The translations under genes were made by a program, and so were the position numbers. Under the pieces are notes generated by a model that searched no databases, was not told the DNA's origin, and was given only the letters and a program-made list of their open reading frames with translations. A DNA stretch of 64,000 nt from Rhodospirillaceae bacterium. Lineage in GTDB: Bacteria; Pseudomonadota; Alphaproteobacteria; Bin65. Numbering within the stretch: position 1 is the stretch's first letter; each line of letters starts with the position of its first letter. Below, piece by piece: positions 16,494-25,155 of this stretch. Location of the stretch: NCBI GenBank assembly GCA_011523655.1, contig WTGH01000051.1:62001-126000 (forward strand). Reading direction: 5' to 3'.

Positions 16494-17477
16494 ATGCAAG
16501 GCAAGATCGCGTTCGAAGAGCATATGGCGATCGAGGAGACGCTCGGCGGGTCGCGGCATTTCGCAGGGGAATCGGGGCGCTGGGACGAATTCACCCGTGA
16601 ACTGCTGGACGTGGGCGAGCGGCGTATCGAGGCGATGGAGCGCTGCGGCGTCGACTTCGCGCTGCTGTCGCTCAACGCGCCGGCGGTGCAGGGCATCCTC
16701 GATACCGATGAAGCCATCGCGGTCGCCCGCAAGGCCAACGACAAGATCGCCGAGGCGGCGGCGAAATTTCCGCACCGCTATGCCGGCCTGGCGGCGCTGC
16801 CGATGCAGGATCCCGATGCGGCCTCGGCGGAACTCACCCGCTGCGTGAACGACCTCGGCTTCAAGGGCGCGATGGTCAACGGCTTCACCCAGAAGGGCGA
16901 GCCGGACAGCGCGATCTACTACGACATCCCCGAATACCGCAGCTTCTGGGCCACCGTGTCCGAACTCGACGTCCCCTTCTACCTCCATCCGCGGATGCAA
17001 ATTCCGGCCCAGGCGGGCAACTACGAGGGCCATGGCTGGCTGATGGCCGCGCCCTGGGGATTCGCGGTCGAGACTTCGATCCACGCGCTGCGCCTGTGCG
17101 GCTCCGGCCTGTTCGACGACTATCCCAACCTGCGGATCGCGGTCGGCCATCTCGGCGAGAACATCCCCTTCGCCCTGTGGCGGCTCGATGCGCGGATGCG
17201 TTTCTCGCCCCGCGGCTATCGCGGCAAGCGGCCGCTCGGCGAGTATTTCGTCGAGCATTTCCACATCACGACGAGCGGCTTCTTCAACGATCCCGCCTTC
17301 AAGTGCACCGTCGAGGTGATGGGCACCGACCGCATGTATTTCTCCGCCGATTATCCGTTCGAACGCATGGAAGACGCGGCGCGATGGTACGACGCGACGC
17401 CGACCATAGCAGACAGCGACCGCCTCAAGATCGGCCGCACCAACGCGATCCGCCTGTTCGGCCTGGACCTGGAGTAG
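16494..17477 (+). CDS. Amidohydrolase-family decarboxylase, second gamma-resorcylate decarboxylase-like paralogue
   Basis: 327 residues, ATG 16494 with a GAGGGAGG ribosome site. It is a clear paralogue of the divergent gene at 15304-16293: MQGKIAFEEHMAIEETLGG at the start, LSLNAPAVQGI, PFYLHPRMQIP, AVGHLGENIPF and YFSADYPFERM, with Glu8, His10, His165 and the terminal Asp conserved. The substitution of FSTDWPFEN by FSADYPFER and a different mid-region suggest a different hydroxybenzoate substrate. The two genes share a 200-bp divergent promoter region. Confidence 0.83.
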   Translation: MQGKIAFEEHMAIEETLGGSRHFAGESGRWDEFTRELLDVGERRIEAMERCGVDFALLSLNAPAVQGILDTDEAIAVARKANDKIAEAAAKFPHRYAGLAALPMQDPDAASAELTRCVNDLGFKGAMVNGFTQKGEPDSAIYYDIPEYRSFWATVSELDVPFYLHPRMQIPAQAGNYEGHGWLMAAPWGFAVETSIHALRLCGSGLFDDYPNLRIAVGHLGENIPFALWRLDARMRFSPRGYRGKRPLGEYFVEHFHITTSGFFNDPAFKCTVEVMGTDRMYFSADYPFERMEDAARWYDATPTIADSDRLKIGRTNAIRLFGLDLE

Positions 17478-17544
17478 TTCAACAGGAAAATTTCGTCCCT
17501 CGATACGGCGCTAACGCGCCTACTCGGGATGAGGATTTTCACTA

Positions 17545-17602
17545 ATATCACCCTCACCCTGAGTAGCCCTGGATGAAATCCGGGGCGTATCGAAGGGCCG
17601 GC
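17545..17602. repeat. Dispersed intergenic repeat (CCCTGAG...CGAAGGG type)
   Basis: CACCCTCACCCTGAGTAGCC and CGTATCGAAGGGCC flank a small stem (CCTGGATGAAATCCGGGG). This arrangement matches an alphaproteobacterial dispersed repeat that typically reads CCTCACCCTGAGGAGC...GTCTCGAAGGG. It lies in the 148-bp gap between two same-strand genes. Confidence 0.55.
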
Positions 17603-17625
17603 CACCCCATTGGGGAATCCCGCCC

Positions 17626-18642
17626 ATGAACGACAAGCCAAAGACCGAAAAACCGGCCCGGCTCGACCTGCCATTCGTCGGCATTCACACCTTCATGAAA
17701 AAGCCGCATCAATCGGACTGGGACGCCATCGAGGCCGATGTCGCCGTCATGGGCGCGCCGTTCGATCTCGGCACCCAGGTCCGCCCCGGCGCGCGCTTCG
17801 GGCCGAAAGGATTCCGGGACGCCTCGCAACTCTTCGCAATCGGCAAGGGCGCCTACGACCCGGAGGACGACATCCTGTTCCTCGCCGGCGATGACGTCCG
17901 CATCGTCGATATCGGCGACGCCGATATGGTCCACATCGACGCCCTGCAATGCCTCGGCAATATCGAATACGGCGTGCGCAAGATCCTGGCCGCGGGCGCG
18001 CTGCCGGTCGTCCTGGGCGGCGACCATGCCGTGCATATCCCCTGCATCCGCGCCTTCGACGGCGAACCGCCGGTCCATATCGTGCATATCGACGCCCATC
18101 TCGACTATGTCGACGAGCGCTTCGGCGTGCGCCACGGCCAGGGCAATCCGCTGCGCCGGGCCGCCGAATGCGGGCACGTTACCGGCATCACCCATCTCGG
18201 CATCCGCAACCTCGGCTCGAGCGCGCAATCCGATTTTGCCGATGCCCGCGCCGCCAAGTCCGACATCCTTTCGGTGCGGGATTTCCGCGAACTCGGCGTC
18301 GCCGGGGTCATCGAACGGATACCGGAGAACGCCCGGCTCTATTTCACCATCGACGTGGACGGCTTCGATCCGTCGCTGGTGCCGGGCACGGGCACACCCA
18401 GCCCCGGCGGTTTCCTTTACTACGAGACCTGCGATTTCCTGAAAGCGGCGGCGATGCGCGGCGAGGTCGTCGGCATCGATTTCGTCGAGCTGGCGCCGGA
18501 ATACGATCCGGGCGGCGCGACGAGCCTGTTCTGCACCCAGATCCTGGTGAATTTTCTCGGCTACGTCTTCCATGCCCGGAATATCAAGGCAGGCGCGATA
18601 CCGGGCGACGGCTGGCCAGTCTTGCGCGGCGTCGGGCAGTAG
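17626..18642 (+). CDS. Agmatinase/arginase-family ureohydrolase
   Basis: 338 residues, ATG 17626. The binuclear manganese site of ureohydrolases is complete: GGDHAVH (His134), DAHLDY (Asp156, His158, Asp160) and TIDVDGFDP (Asp243, Asp245). The motif FDLGTQVRPGARFGP near residue 46 is agmatinase-like. These enzymes hydrolyse guanidino compounds (agmatine, guanidinobutyrate, formiminoglutamate and others), releasing urea or formamide. A dedicated arginine decarboxylase gene is not nearby, so agmatine is only one candidate substrate. It precedes an LLM oxidoreductase by 126 bp. Confidence 0.85.
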   Translation: MNDKPKTEKPARLDLPFVGIHTFMKKPHQSDWDAIEADVAVMGAPFDLGTQVRPGARFGPKGFRDASQLFAIGKGAYDPEDDILFLAGDDVRIVDIGDADMVHIDALQCLGNIEYGVRKILAAGALPVVLGGDHAVHIPCIRAFDGEPPVHIVHIDAHLDYVDERFGVRHGQGNPLRRAAECGHVTGITHLGIRNLGSSAQSDFADARAAKSDILSVRDFRELGVAGVIERIPENARLYFTIDVDGFDPSLVPGTGTPSPGGFLYYETCDFLKAAAMRGEVVGIDFVELAPEYDPGGATSLFCTQILVNFLGYVFHARNIKAGAIPGDGWPVLRGVGQ

Positions 18643-18768
18643 GGGCGGCCGGTAGAGGCGCGATTTGGCCCGGCCGGAGTGGGGTGACTCGCTGCAAAGG
18701 GCTGTTGTAGGACTTTCGCGGCAACCCGGCCCGCCCGCGACGGCCCGCGACCTTGGAGAAAAACCGCC

Positions 18769-19866
18769 ATGCATGTCGGTGCATCCATAATTTTCCAGAA
18801 CCCCGGCAAACAGCAGCCGGATCATGCGGTCTGGGAAGACGAGCTGGCCCTGGTGGACCTGGTGGAGCCGCTGGGCTTCGACTCCGTGTGGGCGACCGAA
18901 CACCATATCACCGACTACATCATGTGCCCGGACCCGGTGCAGTTCCTCGCCTACGCGGCCGGCCGCACCACGACCGCCAGGCTCGGCACGATGGTCGTCG
19001 TCCTGCCCTGGCGCGATCCCTTCCGGGTCGCCGAGCAGATCGCCATGCTCGACGTGATGTCCGGCGGACGGGTGATCTTCGGCATGGGCCGCGGCGCCGG
19101 CCGCTGCGAGTTCGAGGGCTTCAAGATACCGATGGAAGAGAGCCGGGCCCGCTTCGTCGAAGCCGCCGAGATGATCATGGGCGGGCTCGAAACCGGCTTC
19201 TGCGAATATGACGGCGAATTCTACACGCAGCCCCGCGCCGCCGTGCGCCCGCGCGCCAACCTGAGCTTCAAGGGCCGGACCTACGCCGCCGCGGTCTCGC
19301 CCGAATCGGCCGAGATCATGGCGAAGCTGGGCGTCGGCCTGCTCATCATCCCGCAGAAGCCCTGGGACCATGTCGCCAAGGAACTGGCCGAGTACCGGGC
19401 GCTGTTCCAGCGGGTCAACGGCTTCGACGCGCCGGCGCCGATCGCCGCCGGCTGGACCTTCGTCGACGAGAGCGAAGAGCGCGCCTACGAGATGGCGAAA
19501 AAGTATATCGGCGGCTACTGGCACAGCGTGCTGGCGCACTACGAATTCGCCGGCGACCACCTGAAGACGACGAAGGGCTACGAATATTACGGCAAGTTCG
19601 CCGAAAACCTGCAAAAGCAGGGCGACGACGCGGCGACCGAGTTTTTCCTCGGCCTGCAGGTCTGGGGCACGCCGGAGATGGTCTACGAGAAGATCGTCGA
19701 CATTTCCGACAAGGCCGGTTCGGACAGCTTCGTGGGGGTTTTCAAATATGCCGGCATGCCGCAGGACATCGCCGAGGCCAACATGAGGCTGTTCGCCCGC
19801 GAGGTGATGCCGGAGTTGAAGACGATCGGCCCGGCCGCCGGGCGGATGGCCGCCGCAGCGGAATAA
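18769..19866 (+). CDS. LLM-class flavin-dependent oxidoreductase (luciferase-like)
   Basis: 365 residues in a TIM-barrel luciferase-like fold. [18 protein letters not shown] at the start, [18 protein letters not shown] (the typical E-H-H segment), [20 protein letters not shown] and [19 protein letters not shown] are characteristic. Members use reduced FMN or F420 to monooxygenate sulfonates, amines, nitrilotriacetate or aromatics; a flavin reductase partner is not in the window. It belongs to a same-strand run with the ureohydrolase upstream and the racemase downstream. Confidence 0.88.
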   Translation: MHVGASIIFQNPGKQQPDHAVWEDELALVDLVEPLGFDSVWATEHHITDYIMCPDPVQFLAYAAGRTTTARLGTMVVVLPWRDPFRVAEQIAMLDVMSGGRVIFGMGRGAGRCEFEGFKIPMEESRARFVEAAEMIMGGLETGFCEYDGEFYTQPRAAVRPRANLSFKGRTYAAAVSPESAEIMAKLGVGLLIIPQKPWDHVAKELAEYRALFQRVNGFDAPAPIAAGWTFVDESEERAYEMAKKYIGGYWHSVLAHYEFAGDHLKTTKGYEYYGKFAENLQKQGDDAATEFFLGLQVWGTPEMVYEKIVDISDKAGSDSFVGVFKYAGMPQDIAEANMRLFAREVMPELKTIGPAAGRMAAAAE

Positions 19867-19936
19867 CCCGGTCGAAGCGTCCCGCCGCCGTCAGCCGGCG
19901 CCGCGGCGCGCAACCCGCCTGAAGGAGCCTGATCTC

Positions 19937-21082
19937 ATGCCCGGACCGCTGGAGGGACTGCGCGTCGTCGAACTGGCCGGGATCGGACCCGGACCGATGG
20001 CCTGCATGATGCTCGCGGACATGGGCGCCGACGTCGTCAAGGTGGACCGGCTGACCGACCCGGGCCTCGGCATCGCCATGCCGGCGAAATATCAGGTGCT
20101 GCACCGCGGCCGCCCCTCCATCGCCGTCGACCTCAAGTCGCCGGACGGGCTGGCGGTCGTCAAACGGCTGATCGACCGGGCCGACGTTCTCATCGAAGGA
20201 TTCCGGCCGGGCGTGACCGAGCGCATGGGCCTCGGCCCGGAGGATTGTTTCGCGACCAACCCGAAACTGGTCTACGGCCGCATGACCGGCTGGGGCCAGG
20301 ACGGTCCGATGGCCCGGGCTGCCGGGCATGACATGAACTACATCGCGCTCACCGGCGCGCTCAACGCCATCGGCCCGGCCGACGGGCCGCCGGTGCCGCC
20401 GCTCAACCTGGTCGGCGATTTCGGCGGCGGGACGCTCTACCTGCTGGTCGGCGTGCTGGCGGCGCTCCTGGAAGCGCGCCAATCCGGCAAGGGGCAGGTC
20501 GTGGACGCGGCGATGGTGGACGGCGCGGCCTCGCTGATGACGACCTTCTACGGCCTCAAGGCGGCCGGCCTGTGGAGCAATATGCGCGGCGCGAACCTGC
20601 TCGACGGCGGCGCCCATTTCTATTCGGTCTACGAGACGGGCGACGGCAAATTCGTCTCCATCGGCTCGATCGAAGCCAAGTTCTACGCCGAGTTGCTGGA
20701 GAAAACCGGGCTCGACCCGGCCGACCTGCCGCCGCAGATGAGCCGGGAGAGCTGGCCCGTCATCCGCGAAAAACTCGCTGAGGTCTTCAAGACCAAAACC
20801 CGGGACGAATGGTGCGCCATCATGGAAGGCACCGATATCTGCTTCGCGCCGGTCCTGGACCTCGACGAGGCGCCGGACCATGCGCACATGAAAGCGCGCG
20901 GCACCTTCGCGGAGGTCGATGGCGTCGTGCAGCCGGCGCCCGCCCCGCGTTTCAGCCGCACGCCCGGCGCGATCCGCCGCCCGCCTTCGCCGCCCGGCGC
21001 CGACACCGACGAGGCACTCGCAGCCTGGGGATTTGCCGCCGAAGAGATTGCCGGCCTGCGCGCGAAGAATGCGATCGGTTGA
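19937..21082 (+). CDS. Alpha-methylacyl-CoA racemase-type CaiB/BaiF family enzyme
   Basis: 381 residues, class III CoA-transferase fold. It starts [19 protein letters not shown], the usual racemase opening. The catalytic residues of mycobacterial MCR (His126, Asp156, Glu241) have equivalents at His131 ([11 protein letters not shown]), Asp161 ([13 protein letters not shown]) and Glu246 (IGSIEAKFY), with the same spacing. This supports racemisation of 2-methyl-branched acyl-CoAs rather than CoA transfer. Neighbours are an LLM oxidoreductase and an FlK-like thioesterase, consistent with branched acyl-CoA metabolism. An AAGGAG lies upstream of the ATG. Confidence 0.9.
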   Translation: MPGPLEGLRVVELAGIGPGPMACMMLADMGADVVKVDRLTDPGLGIAMPAKYQVLHRGRPSIAVDLKSPDGLAVVKRLIDRADVLIEGFRPGVTERMGLGPEDCFATNPKLVYGRMTGWGQDGPMARAAGHDMNYIALTGALNAIGPADGPPVPPLNLVGDFGGGTLYLLVGVLAALLEARQSGKGQVVDAAMVDGAASLMTTFYGLKAAGLWSNMRGANLLDGGAHFYSVYETGDGKFVSIGSIEAKFYAELLEKTGLDPADLPPQMSRESWPVIREKLAEVFKTKTRDEWCAIMEGTDICFAPVLDLDEAPDHAHMKARGTFAEVDGVVQPAPAPRFSRTPGAIRRPPSPPGADTDEALAAWGFAAEEIAGLRAKNAIG

Positions 21083-21154
21083 AACAGGGCTGGCCCGGAG
21101 CGTTCCGAAGCGGACACCTCCGGTCTGTCGGATGCCATACATCGAGGAATAGCC

Positions 21155-21562
21155 ATGAAAGACACACTCAAAGCCGGCGCCGCCCATGAGGCGACGTACG
21201 GAATCGACGAGGCGCGGACAATTTCCTTCATGGGCGAAGACCTGCGTGTCTACTCCACGCCGCACATGGTCCAGGACATCGAGCGAACCTGCCAGCAGTT
21301 CCTGCTGCCGCATCTCGACGCCGGCGAAGACTCAGTCGGCGCGCGTGTCGAGATCGATCATCTGGGCCCGACCCTGATCGGCCAGAGCGTGACGGTGCGC
21401 GCCGAGGTCGTCGAGGTCGAAGGCCCGCGGGTCGTCTTCGAGGTCAACGTCCATGACGAGCTCGACCATGTCGGCCGGGCCCGGCACATCCGCTTCGTCA
21501 TCGACAAGGCGCGGCAGGGCGGCCGCCTGGCGAAGAAAAAGGCGCGCCTCGCCGAAGGTTGA
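21155..21562 (+). CDS. FlK-like hotdog-fold thioesterase
   Basis: 135 residues. The catalytic residues of fluoroacetyl-CoA thioesterase FlK (Thr42, Glu50, His76) are matched by Thr35 (VYSTPHM), Glu43 (QDIERTC) and His69 (EIDHLGPTLIG), with identical spacing. The family hydrolyses small acyl-CoA thioesters, and the fluoro-specific gate residues cannot be judged here, so the substrate is open. The gene follows the racemase by 72 bp and precedes the molybdoenzyme by 76 bp on the same strand. Confidence 0.82.
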   Translation: MKDTLKAGAAHEATYGIDEARTISFMGEDLRVYSTPHMVQDIERTCQQFLLPHLDAGEDSVGARVEIDHLGPTLIGQSVTVRAEVVEVEGPRVVFEVNVHDELDHVGRARHIRFVIDKARQGGRLAKKKARLAEG

Positions 21563-21638
21563 AGCGCGCAGAGTTGAACCGCTCCGGGCAAAGCGTGCTA
21601 TTCTCGCGCCTGCCTTTCATTCCGACCAGGTATCGATC

Positions 21639-24464
21639 ATGGCCAAAGCCGGCGCTCCCGCAGACGACGTCAAGAAGGTTCCCTTCTACTGCTACCAGTG
21701 CGTAGCGGGGCCGGACCTTGCGAAAGTCACCGTGCGCAACGGCGTGGCGGAACGGCTGGAAGCCAATTTCGACATCATGGACGAGCATCCCGGCGGCGGC
21801 CGGGTCTGCGTCAAGGCGTTCGGCCTGATCCAGAAGACCTACAATCCCAACCGGATCAAGCAGCCGATGAAGCGGACCAACCCGAACAAGGGGCGGGACG
21901 AGGATCCGGGCTTCGTGCCGATCTCCTGGGAAGAGGCGTTCGGCATCATCGGCGAGAAGTTCCGCGAAGTGCGCGCGAAGGGGCTGGTCAACGAGAACGG
22001 CCATCCGCGCCTCGCGACCTCGACCGGCGGCGGCGGCACGCCGGTGCAGTATATGGGCACCTTCCCGGCCTTCATGGCGGCCTGGGGGCCGATCGACCAG
22101 GGCTTCGGCGCCGGCCAGGGCGTGAAGTGCTATCACTCCGAGCATCTCTACGGCGAGTTGTGGCACCGCGCCTTCATCGTCGCGCCGGATACGCCCTATG
22201 TGAACTTCATACTGAACTGCGGCGCGAACACCGAGGCCCAGTCCGGCGTCGTCGGCATCTGGCGCGAGGCCAATGCAAGGGCGCGCGGCGCCAAGCGCAT
22301 CCATGTCGAGCCGCACATGTCGATCACGGCGGCGGCCTCGGCCGAGTGGGTGCCGATCAAGCCGAAGACCGACGCCGCCTTCCTGTTCGCCCTGATCCAC
22401 CGGATCGTGCACGAGCGCGGCTGGGCGGATGTCTGCGACGTGCCGTTCCTCAAGAACCGCTCGAACTCGCCCTACCTGGTCGGCCCCAACGGCTTTTTCG
22501 TGCGCGACCCTGACGGCAAGCCCCTGATCTGGGACGCCGCCGACGGCGCGGCCAAACCCTATGACGCCGAGATCGCCGACCCGGCGATGGAGGGCGCCTT
22601 TACGGTAGACGGCTACGAACTGGGGCCGGACAACACGCGCTGGGACCATAAGGGAGTGATGGCCAAACCGTCCTTCCAGCTCATGCTCGACCTGATGGCG
22701 CAATACACGCCGGAATGGGCCGAGGCCGAATGCGAGGTGCCGGCGGAGACCATCCGGCGGGTGGCCGACGAATATATCGCCCATGCCTGCGTCGGCGAGA
22801 CCATCGAGATCGAAGGCAAGACCCTGCCCTTCCGGCCGGTCGCCATCCTGCTCGGCAAGAGTGTGAACAACGGCTGGGGCGGCTATCACACCTGCTGGGC
22901 GCGCACCATGCTGGCCGTGCTGGTCGGCGCGCTCGAGGTGCCGGGCGGCACGCTGGGCACGGCGGTGAAGCTGGTCCGGCCGGCGGCGTCGCGGGTCGGC
23001 TCCGTGCTGCCGGGCGAAGACGGCTTCATGCGCTACCAGTTCAACGCCACGTCGTCGAACGCCTGGAACCGCGATCCGCATATCCGCAACGCCTACAAGA
23101 CGCTGGTGCCGCTGGTCTCGGACAGCCCGTGGTCGCCGGCCCTGGGCCCCGCGCATCTGCCCTGGCTGTTCCAGAAGCACCAGCCGAAGAGCTGGCCGCG
23201 CCACGATCCGCCGGACATCTGGATGTGCTACCGCACCAACCCGTCGATCAGCTCGTGGAACGCGCCGGAAGTGTCGAACCAGCTGGCGGACTTCCCGTTC
23301 ATCGTCGCCTTCGCCTACACGATGGACGAGACCAACCATTTCGCCGACGTGCTGCTGCCGGAATCGACGGACCTGGAATCGACCCAGCTGATCCGCATCG
23401 GCGGCACCAAGTTCCAGGAGAATTTCTGGCACCACGAAGGCTGGACGATCCGCGCCAAGGCGATCGATCCGGTCAACGACACGATGGACATGTCGGACAT
23501 CATGACCCGCTTCGCCCAGGAGGCCGGGATCCTGGATGCTTATATCGGCGCCATCAACGGCGGCGCGGCGGGCACGAAACTGGCGCGCCCCGGCAAATAC
23601 GATTTCAGCCTGCCGGCCGGCGAGCCGCCGGAGTCGGAAACCGTCTGGGACAACATGTGCAAGGCCGCGTCGTGGGACATGACCGGCGGCGAGCAGGTCC
23701 GCGACCTCGACTGGTTCCGCGAACACGGCTACATGCTCAAGGACTACAACCAGCTCGACTGGTACATCTACCCGGCGCTGGAAGAGCAGAACCTGCGCTT
23801 CGAACTGCCCTACCAGGAACGGCTGACGCGCCACGGCCAGGAGCTGGCGCTGCGCCTCGGCGAGATCGGCGTCGACTGGTGGGAAACCCAGCTGCGCGAA
23901 TACGAGTTCATGCCGACCTACGAATCCTTCCCGGAAATCTGGGAGGATTACGTCCGCGATTTCGGCCGCGACCCGGCGGAATATCCGTTCTGGGCGCTAA
24001 CCGCCCGCTCCTTCCAGTATGCCTGGGGCGCCAATGTCGGCCTGCCGCTGATCGCGGAGGTCGCCGACAATATCGCCGGCCACCGCGGCGTGATGATCAA
24101 CCGGCGCAAGGCGCAGGACCTGGGCATCGAAGACGGCGAGCAGGTCGTCGTGGAATCGGTCACCGGGCGCACCGAAGGCCCGGCGGTGCTGCGCGAGGGG
24201 ATACGGCCGGACACGGTCCTGATGATCGGCCAGTTCGACCACTGGAAGACGCCCTTCGCCAAGGACCTCAACCGGCCGAGCCTGAACAGCGTGACCGACA
24301 TCTCGCTCAAGCTCACCGATTCCACCGGCTCCGGCTCGGATCTCGTGTGCGTCAAGGTCTACAAGGCATCGGAGAAGCATCTCCAGAAGCCGCTCGCCGT
24401 CGAGGAAATAGGCTCCTACGACGGCAACATCGCCACCGCCGCCTTCGCACAGGCGGCGGAATGA
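21639..24464 (+). CDS. DMSO-reductase-family molybdopterin oxidoreductase, catalytic subunit
   Basis: 941 residues from ATG 21639. The fold shows ISWEEAFGIIGEKFREVR near residue 87, the substrate-channel segment FPAFMAAWGPIDQG near 145, then GVKCYHSEHLYGELWHRAF, and the C-terminal cofactor-binding beta-barrel with RGVMINRRKAQDLGIEDGEQ. No Tat signal is visible. The N-terminal FeS motif is reduced: Cys18-x2-Cys21 and a distant Cys57, but position 25, where the third ligand should be, is Pro. The partner is very likely the FeS/membrane protein at 25156. Substrate unknown; polysulfide/thiosulfate reductase-like or a hydroxyaromatic enzyme are both possible. Confidence 0.85.
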   Translation: MAKAGAPADDVKKVPFYCYQCVAGPDLAKVTVRNGVAERLEANFDIMDEHPGGGRVCVKAFGLIQKTYNPNRIKQPMKRTNPNKGRDEDPGFVPISWEEAFGIIGEKFREVRAKGLVNENGHPRLATSTGGGGTPVQYMGTFPAFMAAWGPIDQGFGAGQGVKCYHSEHLYGELWHRAFIVAPDTPYVNFILNCGANTEAQSGVVGIWREANARARGAKRIHVEPHMSITAAASAEWVPIKPKTDAAFLFALIHRIVHERGWADVCDVPFLKNRSNSPYLVGPNGFFVRDPDGKPLIWDAADGAAKPYDAEIADPAMEGAFTVDGYELGPDNTRWDHKGVMAKPSFQLMLDLMAQYTPEWAEAECEVPAETIRRVADEYIAHACVGETIEIEGKTLPFRPVAILLGKSVNNGWGGYHTCWARTMLAVLVGALEVPGGTLGTAVKLVRPAASRVGSVLPGEDGFMRYQFNATSSNAWNRDPHIRNAYKTLVPLVSDSPWSPALGPAHLPWLFQKHQPKSWPRHDPPDIWMCYRTNPSISSWNAPEVSNQLADFPFIVAFAYTMDETNHFADVLLPESTDLESTQLIRIGGTKFQENFWHHEGWTIRAKAIDPVNDTMDMSDIMTRFAQEAGILDAYIGAINGGAAGTKLARPGKYDFSLPAGEPPESETVWDNMCKAASWDMTGGEQVRDLDWFREHGYMLKDYNQLDWYIYPALEEQNLRFELPYQERLTRHGQELALRLGEIGVDWWETQLREYEFMPTYESFPEIWEDYVRDFGRDPAEYPFWALTARSFQYAWGANVGLPLIAEVADNIAGHRGVMINRRKAQDLGIEDGEQVVVESVTGRTEGPAVLREGIRPDTVLMIGQFDHWKTPFAKDLNRPSLNSVTDISLKLTDSTGSGSDLVCVKVYKASEKHLQKPLAVEEIGSYDGNIATAAFAQAAE

Positions 24465-24465
24465 G

Positions 24466-25050
24466 ATGGCAGCGGATTACTATACCTCCCCCTCTTCAGA
24501 GGGGGAGGTCGGCAAGCGAAGCGCGCCGGGTGGGGGTGCCGTCGAAGGAGGCGCCGGGACACCCCCATCGACCTCGCTGCGCGAGGCCACTTCCCCCTCT
24601 GAAGAGGGGGAAGAATCTAAGGGCCGCCGCGTCAAGCGGACGGCATTCGCCAAGAATCTGGCCAAGCGATTGCGAAAACAGCCGACAGATGCCGAGAAGC
24701 GGCTCTGGTATTTCCTTCACAAAAAACAACTGGACGGTCTGCGCTTCAAACGGCAGGAGCCGATTGGCAAATTCGTTGCGGATTTTGTCTGTCCCCCGCT
24801 CAAGCTTGTCGTTGAAGTCGACGGCGGCCAGCATGGCGTCGCGGTCGGGAAAGATGCGGCCCGCACGGCATGGCTGGAGGCTCAGGGCTATATCGTCATC
24901 CGTTTCTGGAACAACGAGGTGATGAACAATATCGAAGGCGTGCTGGCGACGATTCGAGAGGAAGTTGCCGCCTTGAAGGCGATGCGGACGGCACCCCCAT
25001 CGACCTCGCTCCGCTCGGCCACTTCCCCCTCTGAAGAGGGGGAAGGATAA
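24466..25050 (+). CDS. DUF559 (restriction-endonuclease-like fold) protein with repeat-encoded ends
   Basis: Nominal start ATG 24466, immediately after the previous stop. The core, residues about 55-165, reads KRLRKQPTDAEKRLWYFL, FKRQEPIGKFVADFVC, LVVEVDGGQHGV and GYIVIRFWNNEV. This is the DUF559 pattern, related to very-short-patch-repair-like nucleases, with DFVC...VVEVDGGQH as the putative active site. The first roughly 50 residues and the last roughly 20 are translated from intergenic repeats (TSPSSEGEV, TPPSTSLREATSPSEEGEE; PPSTSLRSATSPSEEGEG), so the true start may be further in. It interrupts the operon of the molybdoenzyme and its FeS partner. Confidence 0.75.
   Translation: MAADYYTSPSSEGEVGKRSAPGGGAVEGGAGTPPSTSLREATSPSEEGEESKGRRVKRTAFAKNLAKRLRKQPTDAEKRLWYFLHKKQLDGLRFKRQEPIGKFVADFVCPPLKLVVEVDGGQHGVAVGKDAARTAWLEAQGYIVIRFWNNEVMNNIEGVLATIREEVAALKAMRTAPPSTSLRSATSPSEEGEG
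24485..24613. repeat. Inverted-repeat unit 1 (L-R), about 129 bp
   Basis: The left arm begins CCTCCCCCTCTTCAGAGGGG and carries GGTGGGGGTGCC. The right arm is its near-inverse, GACACCCCCATC followed by CCTCTGAAGAGGGGGAAG. The two arms enclose about 20 bp. Similar units occur at 24991-25133 and 53061-53190. It overlaps the start of the DUF559 reading frame. Confidence 0.75.
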
Positions 25051-25133
25051 TGTCGAAAGCGACCGGTCCCTATTCCTCCCCCTCTTCAGAGGGGGAGGTC
25101 GGCGAGCGAAGCGAGCCGGGTGGGGGTGCCGTC
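24991..25133. repeat. Inverted-repeat unit 2 (R-L order)
   Basis: The right-type arm (GCACCCCCATCGACCTCGCT ... CTGAAGAGGGGGAAGG) comes first, and the left-type arm (CCTCCCCCTCTTCAGAGGGG ... GGTGGGGGTGCC) follows after about 29 bp. With unit 1 the order L-R / DUF559 core / R-L places the nuclease-like gene inside a larger palindromic arrangement. It ends 23 bp before the FeS gene start. Confidence 0.75.
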
Positions 25134-25155
25134 CGGCCGGAAAGCATGAAATTTC

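Noticed and set aside
14063..16744. An 893-codon minus-strand frame covering the decarboxylase and dehydrogenase
   Set aside because: It is an alternative frame across two well-defined genes and shows only Arg/Ala/Gly-rich sequence.
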